Positions 7,509-13,575 of a stretch of DNA of 13,575 nucleotides are shown here, piece after piece (position 1 is the stretch's first letter; every line of letters begins with the position of its first letter). Both the position numbers and the translations under genes were made by a program. Source of the stretch: Neisseria meningitidis. Lineage in GTDB: Bacteria; Pseudomonadota; Gammaproteobacteria; Burkholderiales; Neisseriaceae. Under the pieces are notes generated by a model. That model was not told where the DNA came from. It worked only from the letters and a program-made list of their open reading frames with translations, and did not search any database. The stretch spans positions 1,193,524 to 1,207,098 of the forward strand of contig OV299793.1 in NCBI GenBank assembly GCA_923184405.1. Reading direction: 5' to 3'.

Positions 7509-7950
7509 ATGAAGTGGTTATTAAATATGATAATGAGACCTATTAAATTTAGTATGGTAAATACGTTATTATTTATTGTTATATGTAGTTCATTTTTTGA
7601 TCTGCTCGTTCAATTATGTACAATTTTATTTCATAGCCAAAAAATATACTTTATTACATTATTTTTATTATTTATTTTTAATTTTGTTACAAAATCTATC
7701 TATATAGCAATTATTTATCCTATTTTATATTTTTTTACGATAAAAAATATTATCCTTATCTAGGAAAGTGATAATTCTATTATCATCAGCATTATCTATA
7801 TATTTTAGTTTTATGGACTTTTACTTTTTTTCCATATATTCAGATAACCTTAGCTATGAAACAGAGTCTTTACATTTATACATCCCTATTATTATTAATT
7901 TTTTCTCACTTTTAGTTTCTAATTTTATTTTATCTTTTATCAACAAGTAA
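7509..7950 (+). pseudogene. AT-rich multi-pass membrane protein, one-base frameshift
   Basis: Two adjacent frames (7509-7763 and about 7750-7950) join into one 146-residue protein if one A is removed from the six-A run at 7742-7747; TIKILSLSRKVIILLSS then reads through. The product is very hydrophobic, with about four membrane segments (around VNTLLFIVICSSFFDLLV, FITLFLLFIFNFVTKSIYI, VIILLSSALSIYFSFM and YIPIIINFFSLLVSNFIL). I do not recognise a family. It is far richer in A+T than its neighbours and lies among Correia elements, suggesting acquired DNA. The start is uncertain: ATG 7509 has no visible ribosome site and abuts the Correia end, and other ATG codons follow at about 7530-7560. A run-length change could switch the frame on or off. 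Confidence 0.5.
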
Positions 7951-8066
7951 AGTCGTATAATATACGTAAATGTATATACAAAATACAATCCAAAAGATCC
8001 TAAGCAAACCACAAAACCCACACCACCCTTACCAGTTCAAATCCGCACAAAAACCCACATCCCGTC

Positions 8067-8086
8067 ATTCCCACGAAAGTGGGAAT
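8067..8086. repeat. dRS3 repeat
   Basis: ATTCCCACGAAAGTGGGAAT is a perfect 20-bp dRS3 with the usual ATTCCC/GGGAAT arms, nine bases before the next Correia element. Such repeats serve as integration sites for filamentous meningococcal phage; no phage is seen here. The preceding gene-free stretch 7951-8066 shows nothing else. Confidence 0.9.
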
Positions 8087-8094
8087 CTAGGACG

Positions 8095-8249
8095 TATAGT
8101 GGATTAACAAAAATCAGGACAAGGCGACGATGCCGCAGACAGTACAAATAGTACGGAACCGATTCACTTGGTGCTTCAGCACCTTAGAGAATCGTTCTCT
8201 TTGAGCTAAGGCGAGGCAACGCCGTACTGGTTTTTGTTAATCCACTATA
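8095..8249. repeat. Correia element (CREE), full 155-bp form
   Basis: Both ends are intact (TATAGTGGATTAA and TTAATCCACTATA). It includes the central block with the palindromic GGTGCTTCAGCACC that the long form carries, which in this class overlaps an IHF site. It lies in the same orientation as the copy at 8454-8608 and differs from it at about ten positions. Confidence 0.95.
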
Positions 8250-8301
8250 AAATCTAAAGAAACCTTTTTAACCCGATAAGTTTCCGTGCCGACAGGTCTA
8301 G

Positions 8302-8321
8302 ATTCCCGCCTGCGCGGGAAT
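8302..8321. repeat. dRS3 repeat in intergenic mosaic DNA
   Basis: ATTCCCGCCTGCGCGGGAAT is a dRS3 with a different core from the copy at 8067. Flanking sequence (CCGTGCCGACAGGTCTAG before, GACGAAATTTCAAAG after) is typical neisserial intergenic repeat DNA. It fills the 204-base gap between two Correia elements. Confidence 0.88.
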
Positions 8322-8453
8322 GACGAAATTTCAAAGTTATGGCGTTATCGGAAAAACAAAAAATCAAAGCCGCAGAAATTATCCGAAACAACCGGATTTC
8401 AAAAACCGGATGCCCGATGTGAATGACGGATCTTAGGCTTCTGTTTTTGTTTC

Positions 8454-8608
8454 TATAGTGGATTAACAAAAATCAGGACAAGGCAAAGAAGCCGCAGACA
8501 GTACAAATAGTACGGAACCGATTCACTTAGTGCTTCAGCACATTAGAGAATCGAACTCTTCGAGCTAAGACGAGGCAACGCCGTACTGGTTTTTGTTAAT
8601 CCACTATA
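8454..8608. repeat. Correia element (CREE), full 155-bp form
   Basis: It has the same ends and architecture as the 8095-8249 copy, with scattered differences (GCAAAGAAG for GCGACGATG, TTAGTG for TTGGTG, CACATTAG for CACCTTAG). It ends 98 bases beyond the argB stop and could affect argB mRNA 3' processing. Confidence 0.95.
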
Positions 8609-8706
8609 TTTTTTCAGGAATAACGGTTTGGAAATTGCCCGAAACCCCAAAATCAGAAAACGGACAAACGGGTTTTCCGCCAAAGCCGAAATTTTCCGAC
8701 TTTGCT

Positions 8707-9614
<908 letters not shown>

Positions 9615-9651
9615 CTATTGTTGACAATTTCGGCTTATGTTAACGCCAAAC

Positions 9652-9677
9652 GCCGTCTGAAACAATCTTCAGACGAC
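9652..9677. terminator. Imperfect inverted uptake sequence between argB and the M14 gene
   Basis: GCCGTCTGAA (9652-9661) faces TTCAGACGAC (9668-9677) around six bases. The right arm has one mismatch (GGC to GAC). It lies upstream of both divergent genes, so it is not an obvious terminator for either, and it serves at least as an uptake sequence. Confidence 0.65.
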
Positions 9678-9699
9678 ATCCGGCAGACCTTCGGGCAGG

Positions 9700-9728
9700 T
9701 TGAAGCCTTGCGATACGGGCGGTAAAAT
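9700..9728 (+). promoter_or_regulatory. Sigma70-type promoter before the M14 peptidase gene
   Basis: TTGAAG (9700-9705) and TAAAAT (9723-9728) are separated by 17 bases, a good match to the -35 and -10 consensus. The gene start follows at 9775 with AAGGA at 9763-9767. The promoter looks undamaged although the gene is broken. Confidence 0.6.
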
Positions 9729-9774
9729 CGCGGTTTATCCGGTTCGAGAAACCGGCGACAGCAAGGACTTTCCC

Positions 9775-10906
9775 ATGATTAAATCAGCACCCGCTTCGGT
9801 GCAAGCTCGGTCGTCGTCAAAGACCTGACCGATCATTACAACATCCGCCTCGCCCTGCGTCCCGACAACGTCTCCGATTTTGCACAATGGTTCGACTTCC
9901 GGCTGCAAGGCGCGGCATATCAAAACTGCATCATGCATTTTGACAATGCGGCAGAAGCCGCCTACCCGAAAGGCTGGGAAGGCTATCAGGCGTGTGCCTC
10001 ATACGACCGCCGCAACTGGTTCCGCGTACCGACTTCCTACGAAAACGGCGTACTGACCGTCAACCATACGCCGCTGTCCAACAGCTTGTACTACGCCTAC
10101 TTCGAACCCTATTCCGAAGAACAGCACCTAAACCTCCTCGGCGACGCGCAAGGCAGCGGCCTGTGCCGCATCGACGACTTGGGCAGCACCGTGCAAGGGC
10201 GCGACATCAATCTGCTGACCATAGGCAACCAGGTCGAAAGCGATTTGAAAATCTGGATTACCGCCCGCCAGCATCCAGGCGAAACCATGGCGGAATGGTT
10301 TGTCGAGGGGCTGCTCGGCAGACTGCTCGACCATCAGGATGCAACACCGCGCACCCTGCTCGATCGCGCCACGTTCTATATCGTCCCCAACACGAACCCC
10401 GACGGTTCGGCACTGGGCAACGCTTCGCACCAACGCCGCCGGTGTGAACCTCAACCGCGAATAGGAAAATCCGACTGTGGAAAAAAGCCCCGAAGTGTTC
10501 TTCGTGCGTGAAAGAATGCTGGAAACAGACGTGGATTTGTTCTTGGATATCCACGGCGACGAAGGGTTGCCCTTTGTCTTTGTTGCAGGAACTGAAGGCG
10601 TGCCGAACTACAATCGCGCATTTACGCGTTGGAAACACAGTTCAAAACCGCCCTTTTGAACGACAGCCCCGATTTCCAAGATGAATCACAGTTACGAAAA
10701 AGATGCGCCCGGTCAGGCAAGCATGACCTTGGCAACAAACTGGGTCGGCAACCATTTCATTTGACTTGCCTATACGTTGGAAATGCCGTTCAAAGACAAT
10801 GACAACCTGCCCGACGACGATTATCGGATGGAACGGTCATCGTTCGTTGCGCTTGGGCGAAGCCGCGTGCTCCGCCATTTTCAACATCATCGGCGATTTG
10901 TGCTGA
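9775..10906 (+). pseudogene. M14-family metallocarboxypeptidase, multiply broken
   Basis: This is a zinc carboxypeptidase of the M14 family, of the bacterial cytosolic-carboxypeptidase type; its substrate is unknown from sequence. ATG 9775 follows AAGGA. ATGATTAAATCAGC is one A short: adding it gives MIKISTRFGASSVVVKDLTD, joined to the long clean frame from about 9800 to 10420. Zinc ligands are visible as H and E in RQHPGETMAEW (10272-10274 and 10281-10283) and H in LDIHGDEG (10552-10554). The frame shifts at about 10420 (NTNPDGSALGN into TNAAGVNLNRE). TAG replaces the expected tryptophan codon of NREWENP. The frame slips again at about 10615 (VPNYN) and within 10680-10850, and the catalytic glutamate motif YTLEMPFKDNDNLP is readable. 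The natural stop is TGA 10904-10906. The span is about 377 codons. Damage is light before 10400 and heavy after 10600. Confidence 0.88.
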
Positions 10907-10921
10907 CACTACTATTGCAGA

Positions 10922-10958
10922 AATGCCGTCTGAAGCAGCATGCCTTTCAGACGGCATT
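10922..10958. terminator. Inverted uptake-sequence terminator after the M14 gene
   Basis: AATGCCGTCTGAA (10922-10934) pairs with TTCAGACGGCATT (10946-10958) around an 11-base loop. It starts 16 bases after the M14 stop and 19 bases before the lgt start. Both arms keep the full 12-base uptake sequence. Confidence 0.9.
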
Positions 10959-10976
10959 AGAAAATGTAAACCTATT

Positions 10977-11832
10977 ATGATTATCCATCCCCAATTCAGA
11001 CCCGTACTTATCAGTATCAGACAGCTTGCCGTCCGCTCGGTATGCCCTAAGCTACATCCTAGGATTTATGTCTTTTTACCTATCTCGGAAGAAGACGCAT
11101 CGCGCAAGGCTAATCCGATATTAGCAAAGAATCGGGCGACGAATTCCTCACTTGGGGCATTTTGGGCGTAATGTTGGGCGGGCGTTTGGGTTCCATCCTG
11201 TTTTACAAGTTTTCCGACTACCTCGCAAATCCGATTGATATTTTCAAGGTATGGGAAGGCGGAATGTCGTTCGACGACGGCATTTTGGCTCTAGTTATTG
11301 CCATATGATTCTTCGGCCTCAAACACGGCATCGGCTTCCTCAAACTGATGAGACACGGTAGCACCGATAGTTCCGCAGGGTACTCGCTTCGGGACGTATC
11401 GGCAGCTTCAGAAACGGCGAAGTCTGGGGACACGTTACCGACATCCACCATTTTCCGCAATCGGATTCCTGCAGTCGAAGACATGAAGATGCCGAAGCCG
11501 CAGCGCACAATCCGCTTTTGGCAGAATGGCTGCAAGAATACGGTATGCTGCAGTGTCATACCTCGCAGCATTATCAGGTAGCACAAGAACGCATCTGCCT
11601 GTTCGAAGGCGTCTGGCTGTTCTCTAAAAAACAGCGGCCGACCGGACAAGTCGCCTCACTCTTCCTCGGCGGCTACGGCATATTCCGCTTCATTGCCGAA
11701 TTTGCACGCCAACCCGACGACTATCTCGGGCTGCTGACCTTGGGGCTGTCGATGGGGCAATGGTTGAGCGTCCCGATGATTGTTTTGGGTATCGTCGGCT
11801 TTGTCCGGTTCGGCATGAAAAAACAGCACTGA
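10977..11832 (+). pseudogene. lgt: Prolipoprotein diacylglyceryl transferase, broken in its N-terminal two thirds
   Basis: Lgt is the membrane enzyme that adds diacylglycerol to lipoprotein precursors and is normally essential in Gram-negatives. ATG 10977 (MIIHPQF) lacks a clear ribosome site. The frame is lost by about 11040 (LAVRW to LAVRS, then YALSYILGF in another frame) and again near 11115 ([17 protein letters not shown]). From there [22 protein letters not shown] reads to TGA 11306-11308. In the conserved HGG motif after GGMSF this copy reads DDG, losing the invariant histidine. Bases 11345-11590 are scrambled across frames. From about 11590 to the TGA 11830-11832 about 80 codons are flawless ([48 protein letters not shown]). 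The length, about 285 codons, matches the family. Confidence 0.93.
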
Positions 11833-11845
11833 CCGCCTGTGAAAA

Positions 11846-11884
11846 ATACCCTCTGAAACATGGAAATCCGGTTTCAGACGGCAT
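11846..11884. terminator. Inverted uptake sequence between lgt and the YecA-like gene, one arm decayed
   Basis: GTTTCAGACGGCAT (11871-11884) is intact, while the left arm ATACCCTCTGAAAC (11846-11859) has two mismatches to its complement. The loop is 11 bases. It lies between the convergent ends of lgt and the YecA-like gene, so it would serve both. Confidence 0.75.
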
Positions 11885-11921
11885 TATTTACGTTTGGTTC
11901 ATGGAAACAAACGATTCAATT

Positions 11922-12596
11922 CTAACCGCAACACGCCTAGCATATTCTGCCGCTGCCGCACGGACAGGGATCGTTCCTGCCTGTTTTTTCGTCTTCCATG
12001 ATGACGATTTGCGGCTTATTGATGAACGCCTGCCAGTAGCACAAGACAACAGCCAATACATGAGGCAACTCAAAATCCAGTTCCGCCAGCTACGCAAGCA
12101 ATAAATTGCAGACGGATAGCGCCAGTTGTCCACTTCGTAGTAGATACAGCCCAATGACGTGATGGGATGAGACCGGTCTGCAAACACTTAATCATCGAAG
12201 GCTAGAGAGACCAATCCTCGTAGGCACAAGAGGCAAACAGAAAAGAGAAGCATTGCACCATGTCTAAATAACTAACTGAAACCATCAGAAGAATTCATAC
12301 AGCTCACAAATCAAGCCAGTGCATCTTAACCGAAAGCAGAGGCTAACTTCTTGCTGCATCAAAATAGCTCGAACCAGCCGTTCGTTCCAGGTGTTGGCGA
12401 CGATGAATTACGGTCGTCCTTGTACACTTCGGGCAGCCAGTCGAGCAGTGTCAATTTGTCCGGCCCGCTCAACAGCGCCGTCATAAACCGCCTTGAACCT
12501 CGTCGCAACGCATCGGTGTTACCTTGTTGTTCCTTTGGCATCAACAATTCGGCTCAACCGCCGTTTGGATGTCGGTAAGCCACAGGAATCCATCAT
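11922..12596 (-). pseudogene. UPF0149/YecA-like protein with C-terminal SEC-C zinc motif, heavily decayed
   Basis: The function of this family is unclear; the SEC-C motif is the small zinc-binding tail also found on SecA. The start is ATG 12596, four bases after an AAAAGGA ribosome site. The N-terminal part reads, across frames, CDEVQG then FMTALLSGPDKLTLLDWLPE and VYKDD, which fits the UPF0149 pattern of a GF-TAL--GP core followed by EWLP. The middle (about 12180-12360) is unrecognisable apart from a possible VANTWNERLVRAI. The C-terminal part reads ELDFELPHVLAVVLCYWQAF then INKPQIV and DEKTGRNDPCPCGSG, then C-amber-ACCG and TAG 11922-11924. The CPCGSG...C..C cysteine pattern is the zinc site, and the amber at 11937-11939 falls inside it. 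Start to stop is 225 codons, near family length. The assignment joins two separate recognitions, so the middle is inference. Confidence 0.6.
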
Positions 12597-12625
12597 TTTC
12601 CTTTTCAATGGGTTTTGCGCCCTAT

Positions 12626-12723
12626 TATAGTGATTAAATTTAAATCAGGACAAGGCGGCGAAGCCGCAGACAGTACAAATAGTACGGCAGGCGAACAACG
12701 CCGTATACTGGTTCATTAATCCC
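12626..12723. repeat. Decayed Correia element
   Basis: TATAGTGATTAA at the left lacks one G of the usual end. The internal AATCAGGACAAGGCGGC and CGCAGACAGTACAAATAGTA are clear. The right end stops at TTAATCCCGCC instead of TTAATCCACTATA. About 98 bases remain of the short form. It sits 30 bases upstream of the YecA-like start. Confidence 0.85.
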
Positions 12724-12780
12724 GCCTCGCCACAATACCGTCAAAACCTACATATTACTGAATTAAAGCATAATCTAATT

Positions 12781-13575
12781 TCACGCACAAATCGTACCGC
12801 GGCAATGGCTTTCGGTTTGCGCGGCACTCAATTCCAGTTTGCTCAAAGCGGAAAGGAAGGCTTTGGCAGTGGCAACCAAAACGTCGGTATCCGCGCCCTG
12901 ACCGTTGACGACGCGGTTGCCGCGTGCCGGACGGACGCTGGTTTCGCCTTGGCTTTCCGTACCTTGCGTGACGGCGTTGACGGAATAAATCTGCAAAGTC
13001 GCGCCGCTTTGCGCCACGCTTTCAATCGCTTTGAAAATTGCATCAACCGGACCGGAACAGGTGGCGGAAGCGCGTTTTTCTTCGCCTTTGATGCTGAACA
13101 CGATGTCGGCGCGCGGCTCTTCGCCGGTTTCAATGCTGATTTTTTGGGAGATGAATTTGTAGCTCTCGGCATTCATGCTGCCCATTTCGTCGGATACCAG
13201 TGTGTGCAGGTCTTCATCAGAAGATTTCGCGTTTTGTCGGCGAGTTCTTTGAAGCGGGCAAACGCGGCGTTCAGTGCCTCTTCGCTTTCCAGCTCGATGC
13301 CCAAATCACCAGCTTGGTTTTGAAGCGTTGCGGCCGGACAATTGCCCAAGCTCAAGCGGTTTGTTGCCCAGCCGACCGATTCGGCGGACATAATCTCATA
13401 AGTTTTAAGCGGTGTGCTTCGAGCACCCCGTCCTGATGGATGCCCGATTCATGCGAAAGGCATTGGCACCGACAATGGCTTTGTTGGAGCTACACAGGAT
13501 AGCCCGTAATAGTGGACAGTTTGGACAGAAACACGTTTGCGCGTGGTATCGATGTAAGTTTTCAAGCCAGATCGA
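12781..13575 (-). pseudogene. leuA: 2-isopropylmalate synthase, 3' part, multiply broken
   Basis: LeuA condenses acetyl-CoA with 2-ketoisovalerate, the first step of leucine synthesis. The window holds the last half of the gene, running in from the right edge. Near 13460-13575 pieces of the catalytic domain appear in different frames (GLKTYIDTTR, STITGYPV then [27 protein letters not shown]). [14 protein letters not shown], which carries metal-binding histidines, is broken by loss of one base. [16 protein letters not shown] follows, with slips in the next 30 codons, then [20 protein letters not shown]. Another slip at KTRNLL leads into the regulatory domain, clean from [20 protein letters not shown] to the end at 12781 ([39 protein letters not shown]). 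The last codons ([14 protein letters not shown]) also differ from the expected GSGTI ending. Confidence 0.93.

Noticed and set aside
7400..8249. Composite-transposon-like arrangement: membrane gene bounded by two Correia elements
   Set aside because: Correia elements encode no transposase, the two copies are different length classes, and no target duplication around the whole unit is visible.
12805..13323. Open frame of 172 codons on the + strand
   Set aside because: It is the antisense shadow of the leuA regulatory domain.

Overview
The window is from a Neisseria of the meningitidis/gonorrhoeae/lactamica group, most likely N. meningitidis. Three things show this: several copies of the 12-base uptake sequence ATGCCGTCTGAA, mostly as inverted pairs behind genes; four Correia elements (CREE) with TATAGTGGATTAA ends; and dRS3 repeats of the form ATTCCC-N8-GGGAAT. 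The proteins also read as neisserial.

Bases 1-269 are AT-rich and gene-free. Bases 270-4769 are the early and control end of a Mu-like prophage. Transposition genes run leftward (ner-like, MuA, MuB). A helix-turn-helix repressor runs the other way, followed by an unrecognised coding remnant and an orphan S24 repressor C-terminal domain. This is the Mu order attL-c-ner-A-B, reversed in the window. The prophage/host junction should lie at about 4770-5020, because from about 5020 the sequence is the ATPase end of an ABC transporter gene whose membrane half is missing.

The host side then runs: ABC transporter ATPase end (+), hda (+), a SerB-like HAD phosphatase (+), a repeat-rich island with three Correia elements around an AT-rich membrane-protein gene, argB (-), an M14 metallocarboxypeptidase (+), lgt (+), a UPF0149/YecA-like SEC-C protein (-), a decayed Correia element, and leuA (-, 3' part, running off the window).

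No protein gene of recognisable family is intact. All carry in-frame stops and/or small indels, and several carry dense missense change, yet each can be followed end to end and keeps near-family length. This includes lgt and hda, which a free-living cell would normally need, and argB and leuA. Either this is a decaying second copy of a housekeeping block beside a dead prophage, or the sequence is error-rich. Damage is patchy (the last 80 codons of lgt look perfect, its first two thirds do not), and the uptake-sequence hairpins and family motifs mostly persist. I see no evidence of a new functional system; the pattern of decay is the most interesting signal. No rRNA, tRNA or CRISPR array was found.
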